This document shows positions 39,556-49,300 of a stretch of 51,411 nt of DNA, piece by piece. The DNA comes from Fuerstiella sp. (GTDB lineage: Bacteria > Planctomycetota > Planctomycetia > Planctomycetales > Planctomycetaceae). A model generated the notes under the pieces. The model saw nothing but the letters and a program-made list of their open reading frames with translations, ran no database searches and was not told the DNA's origin. The stretch covers positions 1 through 51,411 of the forward strand of contig JAKVAY010000059.1 of the NCBI GenBank assembly GCA_022447185.1, given 5' to 3'. How positions within the stretch are numbered: position 1 is the first letter of the stretch; each line of letters starts with the position of its first letter. Made by a program: the position numbers and the translations under genes.

Positions 39556-40589
39556 TCCGTTCCTCCGGATTCGTCACTTCGGCCAGCCGTGGCAGCTGCG
39601 AGCGTCGATTGCGATTGTTTATCTCTTTCGTCCGTTTCCTTCGCAACCGAAAGAAAGACATCCTCCAGATTGCTCTGGACTTCGCCGAATCGTGAAATGG
39701 CGACATCGGCCGTCACCAACAGAGCCAGCAGCTTCGTGATATCTGTTTCGGATTTGACGGTCCGAAACCGCACGGTCGCCTCCGCTGCCGACGCTGTGAT
39801 TTGTGACGTTTTTTCCGGGCCGATGAATTCGCGAACGACACGTGTGGCTTCATCAAGTTGATCTGCGGACAGGAGCTGTACTTCAATCGTTCGCTCCTGG
39901 CTGATGTCTCGCATGATTTCTTCCAGAGTGCCAAACGCCCGCAAACGTCCGTGTGTGATCATTGCCACCTGATCACAGATTCTCGCCAGTTCCGGAAGGA
40001 TATGACTGGTCACAATCAGTGTTTTGCCCATCTCGGCCAGACGCAGCAGCAATTCCCGCATCTCAATTCGCGCCTGGGGATCCAGGCCATTGGCCGGTTC
40101 GTCGAAGATCAGCACCTGCGGATCGTGCAGAAGGGTGCGGGCGATAGCGACTTTCTGTTTCATGCCATGGCTGAGAGCTTCGACATATCGGTCCTTCATA
40201 TACGTCGATTGAGTCGTCTCCATGACGGCTTCAATTCGCTTTTTGCGTTCTCCACGTTCGATGCAAAATGCGGCCCCGAAGAAATCCAGATACTCGTGGA
40301 CCCGCATATTGTCATACGATCCGAACGTGTCGGGCATATAGCCCACCAGCTGTCGAATCTTCCGTGCGTCACGAACACAATCGACTCCGGCGATTTGAGC
40401 CGATCCACTGGTGGGTTGCGAAAGTCCCACCAGGATGCTGATCGCCGTCGTCTTACCCGCACCGTTGGGGCCGATCAAGCCGAGAATCCGACCGCGATCC
40501 AGCTGCAGTGAAAATGAATCCAGAGCCGTAAACTCGCCGAAGCGTTTGGTCAGATTCTCTGTTACGACGACCGGCGAAGACTGTTGCAT
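39552..40589 (-). CDS. ABC-2 type transporter ATP-binding protein
   Basis: 345-residue ATPase. Walker A GPNGAGKT (40-47), signature LSHGMKQ (139-145, a common ABC-2 variant), Walker B VLIFDEP (159-165) followed by ANGLDPQARIEMR. The C-terminal 100 residues form an added domain, as in CcmA/GldA-like members. It powers the permease encoded next, with which it overlaps. The gene follows the large membrane-anchored protein (40727-43219) by 137 nt, as in gldA-gldF-gldG-like clusters, although the order differs. Confidence 0.95.
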   Translation of the reverse strand: MQQSSPVVVTENLTKRFGEFTALDSFSLQLDRGRILGLIGPNGAGKTTAISILVGLSQPTSGSAQIAGVDCVRDARKIRQLVGYMPDTFGSYDNMRVHEYLDFFGAAFCIERGERKKRIEAVMETTQSTYMKDRYVEALSHGMKQKVAIARTLLHDPQVLIFDEPANGLDPQARIEMRELLLRLAEMGKTLIVTSHILPELARICDQVAMITHGRLRAFGTLEEIMRDISQERTIEVQLLSADQLDEATRVVREFIGPEKTSQITASAAEATVRFRTVKSETDITKLLALLVTADVAISRFGEVQSNLEDVFLSVAKETDERDKQSQSTLAAATAGRSDESGGTE

Positions 40590-40726
40590 CCTGATGCTCT
40601 CGTAATTTGTTTCAAAATAAAGATTGAGAAGAGGATCTGTCCTGACAGTGCGGGTCGGGACGGTTTACTGGAAGCGCTGATGAACGCGTTGACCTGAGAA
40701 CGTCTCCGGTAAAGCTGATCCGACGA

Positions 40727-43219
40727 TCAGGGATTGAGCGTCATTCCCTCCGCTTCGATCCGCAGTGAATCGATCTTCCACAGGTTAATCGATCCCGCAT
40801 CCAGATTTTCAACGGTTGCTGCGTTGTCCTCGGGAACAAACACAAAGACGCCCAGCGTCAAACCGCCTCTCTCGTCGAAAACCAGTGATTCGGTACGATC
40901 AATCTCCAGTTTCACATTCCCGACGGGAGAATCATCACTGGCTATCACAACGGGTTCACCCTCATTTTCTCTCGCGATTTCAATTCGTGTGACGGGGCCG
41001 GTGATGCGTACCATGACAAACACCCGGTCGAGCTTCATCGGGAGAACTTCGTCCGGGAACTGCACTCGCAGCCACGTTTTTGTCGAAGATTGCCGTTCCA
41101 CCCATTCCCCGGTTCGGTTCACGTAGGTGGAGGAAGAAATTTTTTCGCGGTCCGTGCGATAAGGAAGAAATGGCGATGGTATGGCCACTTGCGAGTCCGG
41201 TGATGTGCGTTCCATCACCAGCGGCATGGCAAACAGGGCTGTACCGAGTTTGCGGGTCTGTTCGGGAAACTCGAACCCCGTTGCAACGGGCGGCGCCCAG
41301 GCAAACAGTGTGGGCCGATCAGGATAGACCGTGTCAGTTCCTCGCGGTATCAACCGTCGGTAAACCGTCTGTCGGCGACGCTGTTCATCACTCAGCAGAG
41401 TGGCGGCGACGAACTGATCGCGAGGCAGCACGTCTTCGGAGTGGACGGTGAATGTTCCTGTCGGGGATATCTGAACCGCCAGATTTTCACGACCGGGCGT
41501 CGCAATGATGGCGTCCGTCAGTTCGTCTAGAGAGGAGGCTGAAACTCGACCTTCAAACCCGCCGGGGCCAAAACGGCCTTTGGCCTGAAGCGGAGCAGAT
41601 GTTGTCGCCGTGACTTCAAAGGCTGACGATTGTTCGCCTGGCGGCAACGTCAGGTTCTGCCAATGCCAGGAGTCCAGGTCCGTCCAGAGCATGCGATTCA
41701 CTTCCCCCTGCGGTTCATCGGAGTGCGGGACCAGAACACCGCCGTTCGTCGACCCGATATCGGACTGGGAGGGATTCTGGTAGTACAGACTCGCCAGGCC
41801 GGACACCTGCAGAGTGTCACTGCCGGCTGCGGTCTGTACGAACTGCATTTCTGCCAGCGTATTTGGCACGGATTGTTTCAGTGACGCACCTTTGAACGCA
41901 ATCACCGATGCCGCTGCGATGGCAATGACCGGTCCCAGCCATCCGAGTTGCTCCAGCCGGCCTCGTCGGATCAGCCAGAGTCCACCAAAGAGCACGCTGC
42001 CGCAAAACGAAGCTAACGTAGCTGCAACGAGTCCACGATCGGCAATGTGGTACCCAATCTGTTCGGCCAATATCGGGCCAAAATGTTCCACTGGAATCGG
42101 CGGTGGACCGGATGGTTGAAAGAATCGATCGGCCAGCGTCTGCAGAGGGGAGGTCGCTACGTAGGGTGATGTGAAGAGCGGGTCGGTGGTTTGCTTATCG
42201 GTGGCTTGACGAGGCCGGATCCATGCTCGTGGACCGAGTGTCGTAAACAGAATCTCCCCCTGTCCGACTTTTTTCCAGAAGGCCGCCGGCCAGCCGTTCA
42301 CCGAATAGGCCACATCGCAGTGACCGCCCATGACGCGTGCAAGTTCCACCGGCTCTTCGAATTGACGGAGCTCACCATCAGGGGTCTCGAAACTCTGTTT
42401 TTTTCCGTTAATCTGCAGTTCCGTGAGGCCGACCCGATCAATCACCTGACAGTCAAATGTCTCTCCCAGTAATAAGCGAAGGGTCTCAGGCTCCAGTTGA
42501 TCGAGCATAATCCACAACCGGCCACCTGAGTGCAACCAGTCACGTACTGCTGCCAGACCCGCAGTATCTTCTGCAATACGGTCACTGGACAGGATTAGCT
42601 GATCCATTGCCTGCAATCCGAGCCCGCTTTCCGGCAGGAAATCGCCTCGGTACTCAGAGACCAAACGCGAGCGCCCTGTCGCAAGCTTTGCTACCGAGGA
42701 CAACTCCATCACCACTTCTTCTTCGTCCGCATCAGAATCCTGATCGCTGATTGACTTCGTTACGATGGGTCGCCAGCCAGCCGGAAGAATTCCCTCGTCG
42801 ATCATATGACCTGCGCGGGTCTTTACCAGCGCATCTTCTCCGCTGGCCGAATCAAGCAGCATCGTGTTAACGCCATAGCGACCAGTTTCCGGGGCCTGTT
42901 GTCCTGGAGGCAGAACCAGCAACGTCGATCGGTGTGTACTCAGAGGCGGTAGCCACAGACGCCTGGCATACTGAAGGTCGGGGTTGTCGGCGAAGTGCGT
43001 GGCAACGATGACTTCCCGGGCCGTGAGCGCCGGGTTCACGACTTCAATCCCCATCGTTCCCCACTTTTGTGGCACGTAGTGGGCCACTCCGGCGGGCATA
43101 GACCCTCGTTGCAGGACAGGCAGCCGGACGTTGTCATCCTGCCCGGTGCAAAACGGTGACTGTTGTGCAGCAACCGTGATTGACAACCAGCAGACAACCA
43201 GCAGGCGCGCGCGAAACAT
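40727..43219 (-). CDS. Large membrane-anchored protein with ABC-2 system (GldG-like role)
   Basis: 831 residues from ATG 43219. A signal peptide (RLLVVCWLSITVAAQQ) is followed by an extracytoplasmic domain with AAVRDWLHSGGRLWIMLDQ (a glutamine-amidotransferase-like fold seen in GldG and related ABC partners), two membrane segments at about 395-417 and 425-442, and a long C-terminal beta-rich region. The open frame extends to 43531, but the added residues have no protein character and the signal peptide sits at Met105. The protein precedes the ATPase and permease, suggesting it forms a third subunit. I do not recognise a specific family. Confidence 0.75.
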   Translation of the reverse strand: MFRARLLVVCWLSITVAAQQSPFCTGQDDNVRLPVLQRGSMPAGVAHYVPQKWGTMGIEVVNPALTAREVIVATHFADNPDLQYARRLWLPPLSTHRSTLLVLPPGQQAPETGRYGVNTMLLDSASGEDALVKTRAGHMIDEGILPAGWRPIVTKSISDQDSDADEEEVVMELSSVAKLATGRSRLVSEYRGDFLPESGLGLQAMDQLILSSDRIAEDTAGLAAVRDWLHSGGRLWIMLDQLEPETLRLLLGETFDCQVIDRVGLTELQINGKKQSFETPDGELRQFEEPVELARVMGGHCDVAYSVNGWPAAFWKKVGQGEILFTTLGPRAWIRPRQATDKQTTDPLFTSPYVATSPLQTLADRFFQPSGPPPIPVEHFGPILAEQIGYHIADRGLVAATLASFCGSVLFGGLWLIRRGRLEQLGWLGPVIAIAAASVIAFKGASLKQSVPNTLAEMQFVQTAAGSDTLQVSGLASLYYQNPSQSDIGSTNGGVLVPHSDEPQGEVNRMLWTDLDSWHWQNLTLPPGEQSSAFEVTATTSAPLQAKGRFGPGGFEGRVSASSLDELTDAIIATPGRENLAVQISPTGTFTVHSEDVLPRDQFVAATLLSDEQRRRQTVYRRLIPRGTDTVYPDRPTLFAWAPPVATGFEFPEQTRKLGTALFAMPLVMERTSPDSQVAIPSPFLPYRTDREKISSSTYVNRTGEWVERQSSTKTWLRVQFPDEVLPMKLDRVFVMVRITGPVTRIEIARENEGEPVVIASDDSPVGNVKLEIDRTESLVFDERGGLTLGVFVFVPEDNAATVENLDAGSINLWKIDSLRIEAEGMTLNP

Positions 43220-43863
43220 CCTAATGCGGGACGGCCGCAACCAAATTCGAACTGATGCGCAGAAACATCCTCGACGGTCGCCCTGAACACCCTGAAAGAA
43301 TGCTAAGAACCCGTAGCAAAATAGCCTAACCCTCCTAATAATCGAGTTCGCAGCGGATGCGAGCACTTCAGCAGTGACCATAGGATGTGGCACTCCTCGA
43401 TCAAGAAACATGCGTCTAATGAAAAAACAAAAAGCGGGGGCGGGATTCGTCAAATGACTCAATTTGATAACGCAGCACATCCAATGTCCGCTGGGAACCC
43501 ACAGCAGATCAACCCGACGAAGGATTGTCAAAAAGGATTGTCAAATATGGGAAGTCTAGTTCAGAAACCAATCAGCCGTTAAGTCGTTGGCGAACAATTT
43601 GATTCGTGTTGTGTTGTCGTTCATCTCGATGCCGACTGTGTTATGAATGTTGCAGCGTCACCTCCAGTAGCGTCATTCTTCAGTGAAGTGTGAGCGATAG
43701 CGCACGCCGCAGGTGGTGAGGTTGGCAACTCTTTTTCTACACGATTAATTCAGTAATACGGGCAACTCCTTCTGGACCAGTGCAGCGTGCTGTCAGACGC
43801 CTGGGAGTTTTGTTTGAAAGGTGACGTTTAATGGTGGCGACCGGTATTTTACGGCAAATGGTT
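43220..43863. other. Intergenic upstream of the large ABC-partner gene
   Basis: About 640 bases on the leader side of the minus-strand operon. It contains the 13-bp tandem repeat at 43520-43545, whose minus strand carries two TTGACA hexamers. No gene was recognised. Confidence 0.5.
43520..43545. repeat. 13-bp tandem duplication carrying two TTGACA hexamers
   Basis: AAGGATTGTCAAA is repeated head to tail at 43520-43532 and 43533-43545. On the minus strand each copy contains TTGACA (43526-43531 and 43539-43544), a consensus -35 hexamer pointing toward the ABC-partner gene. No good -10 sits 17 nt away for either copy. Confidence 0.75.
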
Positions 43864-44039
43864 CCACATATTCAGCTGTCATTTTCCACATATTCAGCTG
43901 TCATTTTCCACATATTCAGCTGTCATTTTCCACATATTCAGCTGTCATTTTCCACATATTCAGCTGTCATTTTCCCCATATTCAGCTGTCATTTTCCCCA
44001 TATTCAGCTGTCATTTTCCCCATATTCAGCTGTCATTCC
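43864..44039. repeat. Array of eight 22-bp tandem repeats
   Basis: Eight head-to-tail copies with no spacer start at 43864, 43886, 43908, 43930, 43952, 43974, 43996 and 44018. The unit starts CCACATATTC and ends AGCTGTCATTTT. Copies 1-5 have CCACA; copies 6-8 have CCCCA; the last copy ends in CC instead of TT. Apart from these changes copies are identical. CAGCTG is a palindrome within each unit. The stop codon of the HTTM copy 2 gene (44033-44035) lies in copy 8. With no unique spacers this is not CRISPR. The two blocks of variants show stepwise expansion. Confidence 0.97.
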
Positions 44040-45514
44040 TGTGAATCCGTTGTTTCAGTATTCGAATGATGGCTCAGTGACACGTCCCATTGGTGTACGG
44101 GCACCGTCCAGGGCTCCTCGCGCACTGGCTCTTTGAGCGGCAGGATCCATGGTTTATGCCACAGTGACCGGCGTTCGGAGGCCAGATTAATTTTCGGATC
44201 GATCAGTGTCTGTGGTTTGCGCCCGTTAAGTGACACCAGCATGCTGGCGCGGATCTCAACCTGATCTGCCGATGAAAGTTTTAGTTGTCGGGCAAGGAAT
44301 TTGCTGAATTGCAGGATCATGTCGGGATCCTGTAGACGAGGAGCCTGGTAACCGGCCAGGTAGGGTCTGAGGTCGATATTGACCGTTTGCCCTGTTTCTG
44401 TGTGTGTCGCACTAAAATCCAGCCGAACTTTCTTTTCACGCAACATCATCCGCCAGGAGAATCTGGCGCCTTCTTCGGTCCAGTCGACATTACCTGGGTA
44501 CAGAAAGTGTCGGAATGGAGCCAGCAACTGGACGCCAACATATGCTCCCAGTCCGACCACAATGAGTTTCTTTTTCAGCGAGAGTGGTCTGTCGGCGTCG
44601 TTGTTGTCGGTTGCACCAACAGGAGTTCGACGTCGTTGCCGCCAGAGGTGTCGCGCCCATTCCGGGCGAAAGAAAACCGTCGTTGCCCCAATCATCAGCC
44701 ATGGAAAAACACTGATCCGAAATAATGCCGCATTCGCAAGGTGAAACACCACGGCCAGAATGAAGGCAGGCTTTTGAGTTCGCGGCCACAAGACCAGAGG
44801 AACGATCAGCAGATCGAACGCGAGTGAGCCCCAGGCAAAGAAAAAGACCATCCAGTCCTGACCGACGTAGGGTCCGATCAGTGGATACTCTCCTTTGTCG
44901 GCCAGCAACACTCGCATGGGGATTCCCTGCAGCCAGTCGCCGTTGAGTTTCGCCACCCCGCCAAAGAAATACGGGATACCGATCTGAATTCTAAGGATCC
45001 ACAGCATCCACGCCGGAATAACAGACGATCGAATTGCCGGGACGCGAACGACGTCGATCGCTAATGTTCGGTGTGCCGGTAACATTGCCATCAGCAGGCC
45101 AATGAGCACGATCAGGTAATTGTGATTTTGATAGATCGTCTGTTCCAGTAAAAACACATAGCTAAAACATCCGCACAACAAAGGTGCTGCGATCCGATAG
45201 TAAAAGCCGAACGTGACACAGATCGACAGTGCCAGCATGACGACAAAATGAATGTACATGCCGGCACCGGGCCAGGGTCGTATCCACTCAAAACCGTACC
45301 AGGTGAAGTGGAACACGGGGTCGATGTACAGCCGTTTAATCCAGCCTTCATCGCTGATGATTAAAGACGATGCGTACCATAACATTGTCAGTCCGTAGAC
45401 GATGCGGAAGAACGCCAGAAAAGAGATGTCCACTGGGACAAAGAACTGACGTGAGAACGCAAGAGAGGTCGGAACCAGCCGTTTTTTTTCGGGGTCGTTG
45501 ACGGGAGGCATCAT
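44033..45514 (-). CDS. Vitamin-K-dependent gamma-carboxylase homologue (HTTM), copy 2
   Basis: 493-residue multipass membrane protein, paralogue of the protein at 34145-35725. Shared blocks include RIQIGIPYFFGGVAKLNGDW, LLAPFRHFLYPGNVDWTEEG, RFSWRMMLREK and the C-terminal VSLNGRKPQTLIDP. Lys189 aligns with human GGCX Lys218 and His131 (YQNHNYL) with His160. The soluble C-terminal domain follows the membrane core at about 330. The reading frame ends inside the eighth 22-bp repeat, so part of the repeat is read as its stop codon. It is upstream of the ABC-partner gene on the same strand, 813 nt away. The two copies differ enough to suggest old duplication. Confidence 0.88.
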   Translation of the reverse strand: MMPPVNDPEKKRLVPTSLAFSRQFFVPVDISFLAFFRIVYGLTMLWYASSLIISDEGWIKRLYIDPVFHFTWYGFEWIRPWPGAGMYIHFVVMLALSICVTFGFYYRIAAPLLCGCFSYVFLLEQTIYQNHNYLIVLIGLLMAMLPAHRTLAIDVVRVPAIRSSVIPAWMLWILRIQIGIPYFFGGVAKLNGDWLQGIPMRVLLADKGEYPLIGPYVGQDWMVFFFAWGSLAFDLLIVPLVLWPRTQKPAFILAVVFHLANAALFRISVFPWLMIGATTVFFRPEWARHLWRQRRRTPVGATDNNDADRPLSLKKKLIVVGLGAYVGVQLLAPFRHFLYPGNVDWTEEGARFSWRMMLREKKVRLDFSATHTETGQTVNIDLRPYLAGYQAPRLQDPDMILQFSKFLARQLKLSSADQVEIRASMLVSLNGRKPQTLIDPKINLASERRSLWHKPWILPLKEPVREEPWTVPVHQWDVSLSHHSNTETTDSQE

Positions 45515-46319
45515 GGCACACTATTCGGGTCCGGATCACCCGAATCCATTTACAGGCGGTTGGACGCGCACTTTGACTTGTACCTCGACCATTGTGAAGA
45601 GACCCGGGTGTGGGTCAAGCGCTTGGCGCTCCAGGTGTCTCAACACCGATGGACGAGATTCTTTTACAAATATTCGTATCGAATTCTAAGCTACGAGTAA
45701 AGTGGATGGTCGGTTGCGATACATCTGTCCAGTATGCCGATAAGGGACGGCTGGTGCGATTTTCTGCCTGATGGATCTGAGGTTCTGCTATTACGATTAT
45801 TACGGGAAATATCCGGCACTGTACGTCATGCCTGGGTTGATTGGTCTGTGCCTGGATCGAGAATGCGGGCTGTGTGATCTTAGGGCTTTCAGATCAGTAG
45901 CAGCGGAATCGCGAGAGAGTGGGATTACCAGCCACAGATTCCGGTGTCACGGCATGCGTCATGCCGCAGCGCCACTGGTGTTGGTTGAACCGGGCCCTGC
46001 CTCCGGTCCGTTGGAGCCGTCCCGGAAAAATTTACACAGCAGTTGCCTGAACGGCTTACCGATTTGAATCCGGTGAAGCCGGAGCGCAGAATTGTTGACT
46101 GCAGGTCTGGAACCAGTCGTGACGCATAAAGTTGAAAGAAGCTCTGCCTGCGTTGCGAGGAATTTTCAGATCTGAATTCCCTGGGTGATCGGTCAGATCA
46201 CAGGTTAAGTTGATATTCGACGCAGGTTTGCCATTAACGAACCCAGCGGGATATTTGCTGGAACAACGTCACTGCAGAGTTCGTCGTCGTCACAAGATGA
46301 GTCAAAGGCAGGCTGATTC
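45515..46319. other. Divergent region without a recognisable gene
   Basis: 805 bases between HTTM copy 2 (minus) and the large glycosidase (plus). Open frames such as 45771-46067 do not look like protein. A 12-bp palindrome TTCAGATCTGAA lies at 46165-46176, and GTGATC-ggtca-GATCAC at 46185-46201. They are adjacent and about 120-155 nt before the glycosidase start, so a regulator may bind there. Confidence 0.45.
46185..46201. promoter_or_regulatory. Inverted repeat, possible operator of the glycosidase gene
   Basis: GTGATC and GATCAC separated by five bases, 120 nt before the ATG at 46320, next to the palindrome TTCAGATCTGAA at 46165-46176. Sugar-responsive repressors use such sites, but no regulator gene is nearby and the call rests on symmetry only. 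Confidence 0.25.
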
Positions 46320-49300
46320 ATGAGTGAAAGAACCCACCATATGAGAATCAACAGCCGAACGATTGTTGCATCGATCGCCTTAATCGTCCTGTTCGCACAG
46401 GGGCCCTCGCAATCATCGGCCAACCAGCCGAACGGTCTCGTTGGCCACTGGGAATTCAATGATGGTACCGGCAGGGACTCATCCGGGAACGAACAGTCGG
46501 CCGTGCTGGGCGGAGCGAAAATATTTTCGCTGGGAGACGGTCAGGCGTGTCTGCAGTTTCCGGACGAAGTCGATCCTGTGCAGATTCCTGTCTCGTCAGA
46601 GTCCCCGGTTGCCATTCAAAGAGGGACGGTCAGCTTCTGGATGAGTACATCCAGCGATCGGACGAACATCATCAGGTTCAACAACCGAGCCATTGAATTG
46701 AATTCGTATCGTGGCGACTTACAGGCCCGGTTTGTTGGCAACGACAAATTCCGGTACGGAACACTTGTGCTGGATTATGACTGGCCAAAGTACGACATGC
46801 GAGAATTCGCCTTCTATGGACATCCGCGGGCCGCCGTTGGTGATGCTGAGTGGCACCACTTTGCGGTTGCTTACGATGATCAGGTGGGAAAGATCATCGG
46901 GTGGCGGGATGGACAGCTGATCGCGGTCGTTGATTTGTCAACCGTGGGTCCCGAACCGCTGAGGCGACAGGGCCTGACCAAAATTATCGCCGGACAGGAA
47001 TTCGTCGGTTTCCTGGATGATTTGCGGATCTACAACAGAGTGCTGTCCGACAGTGAACTGCGGTCTGTCTATTCGTCAACCCGCTCGGTCTATGCCGGTC
47101 GTCGTGATACGAATCATTCGGATCGGCCCATGAAGTCCTACAGATTTCAGGAGCAGGACAGCACAATGTACCGTGCGTGGCTCCAGTATCACCCACCTGC
47201 ACGTGAACAGGGTCGCGAGTTACTCCAGACCATCGTCGCCGAAGGCCAGCATTCTACAGTCCGGACCGCAGCATCGGAGTTGAAAGATGCCGTCAGCTCC
47301 ATGTTCTCATTTACGCCGTCGGTGACCGAACAGGCTGATTCCGGTACAAAAGTAGTACTTGGCACAGCCGAAACGTCGACCTGGATTCGCAGTCACGCCG
47401 ACCAGCTGGATCTTGATCGCATCGTGAATGACGGTTTCGTGATCAGGACCGTATCGTCAGGGGAAAGTTCCACGCTGGTTGTGGCAGCACATATTCCAGC
47501 GGGTGTGATCTTCGGCACGTTCGATCTGATCCGGCGCATACAAACGGGACAGGACCCGCGGCAGCTGGATGTGCTTGAGAACCCTGCAATTCGCATTCGC
47601 ATGGTCGATCACTGGTCATATTTCCGAGGCGTCTTCGGTGACAGATGGCGCGGTGGCGGCCGGGATGATTCGATCTTCAGCTGGGAGGAGTTAAGAACGG
47701 GTGATACCAGGCAGATTCGGGACTGGGTCCGCATGATGGCGTCAGCCGGCTGGAATGCCATTTGTCCCAGCGAAGTGAACTGGCACTACCGAGACAATTT
47801 TCTTGATCACCTGGACGAAGTCGAAGTCCTTGCGGAAATCCTGCGGGACTACGGTATGAAACTGTACTGGAGCCCCAGTTATCTTCTGGCACTCGACCAG
47901 AGTACCGCAGATGCGTTGTATGCGCGCGTCCCTGACTTTGGTGGGTACATGATGAAGCTGGGGTCAGAAAAACAGAATGGCCACCCCGGTCCGCCGATGG
48001 TGAATCGTATTGCAGACACCGTTATGCCCTGGGGGGGAATGGTGCTTGTTCGCGGGTTCGTGTACGGCAATCTACGCTACACACCGGAACCATATCGCAC
48101 ATTGATTCCCCACGACATTTTTGCACCGGAAGACGGAGAATATCGAGATAACGTGATTATTGTTCCCAAGGGCAGCGCCGGCGACTGGGACTACTCTGCG
48201 CCCATTCCGGCAATCGACGGGGCGATGCAAAAAAACCTGTCCGGGAGTGAACAGGTCATCGACAAGAAGTTTCCGAGTTCCTGGGTTGAAAAATGGAAAT
48301 GGTGGCTGGAGCAGGACCATTACCACGATGGTCCTGGCAGCCTGAACAAGCTGGATGTGGACTGTATCATGGGGGTTTCCATGATCAGTCCTTCGCCATC
48401 GTGGACATCAACTCCGCTGAATATGGTGAACTACTATGGCCTGGGACGTCTGGCCTGGAATCCTGATCGAACTGTTGACGAAATTTATACCGAGTGGATT
48501 CAGCAGACGTTTGGCCACGACCCGGAAGTGGTTGACATCATCCGGGACATCCTGCTGATTTCGGACGATGCAGCCCGAAAACTTTACATGTACAGGGGTT
48601 ACAGAGGAATCTGGATTGACAAAGGTGATGTTGGCCTGGTCGAACGCAAATTACCCTACGTGATTAACCGGAGTGGGATCGGGCCGACCAACTCTCGACT
48701 GCAGCAGCGGATCCTCAGTCAGTATTCAGCCGGCCTTCGCGATGTTTTCGCTGATCCGTTGCGCAGTGAAGAGTACCTGTCTGCCTTCCACTTCAAACGT
48801 CACGACTACCGATTGTCAATTGGACGGACACTGATCGAGGATGTCTACGGGGGTATGGAAGAAGCAGTGGAACTGGCCGCAAAAATGGTTCGTCTTTGGT
48901 CGGGACTGAAAAACAGGATTGACGAGCGTCGATACGAGTACACTCGTAAAGAACTTGTGGAATTTGCTGAAGACGCGCGCGGCACTCGCAACGCGACAGC
49001 AGCTGCGTTCGAAAAATACACCGGCCGGGATCGCAAAGAAACTCTGGCCGGTCTGACCGCTGACGCCCTGGCAGGAGTTCAGGTATACAATATCAGGCAC
49101 TTCGGAGCCGGGCAGGATGCCGCGACGAACGACGCGCCAGCGGTTAACAGGGCGATCGATGCCTGTTCGTCGGCCGGCGGAGGTACTGTCTTTGTCCCAA
49201 CGGGAATCTACCCGGTCGGCACCATTCATCTCAAAAGCAACGTCACACTGGTGCTCGACAAGGGTGCCATTCTCAAGGCTGCTGACGGGCACATGGACTC

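Noticed and set aside
39858..40511. 217-codon plus-strand frame
   Set aside because: Antisense to the ABC-2 ATPase.
43220..43531. 104-residue N-terminal extension of the ABC-partner protein
   Set aside because: The extension lacks protein character, and a normal signal peptide begins at ATG 43219.
43864..44039. CRISPR array
   Set aside because: The 22-bp copies abut with no unique spacers, and no cas gene is present.
43821..44136. Plus-strand open frames reading through the 22-bp array as repeated HIQLSFSTYSAVIF peptides
   Set aside because: The unit has no stop in any plus-strand frame, so open frames follow automatically. There is no ribosome site, two frames are open, and one runs into the HTTM gene.
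45771..46067. 98-codon plus-strand frame before the glycosidase
   Set aside because: No ribosome site, unusual composition, no resemblance to known families.
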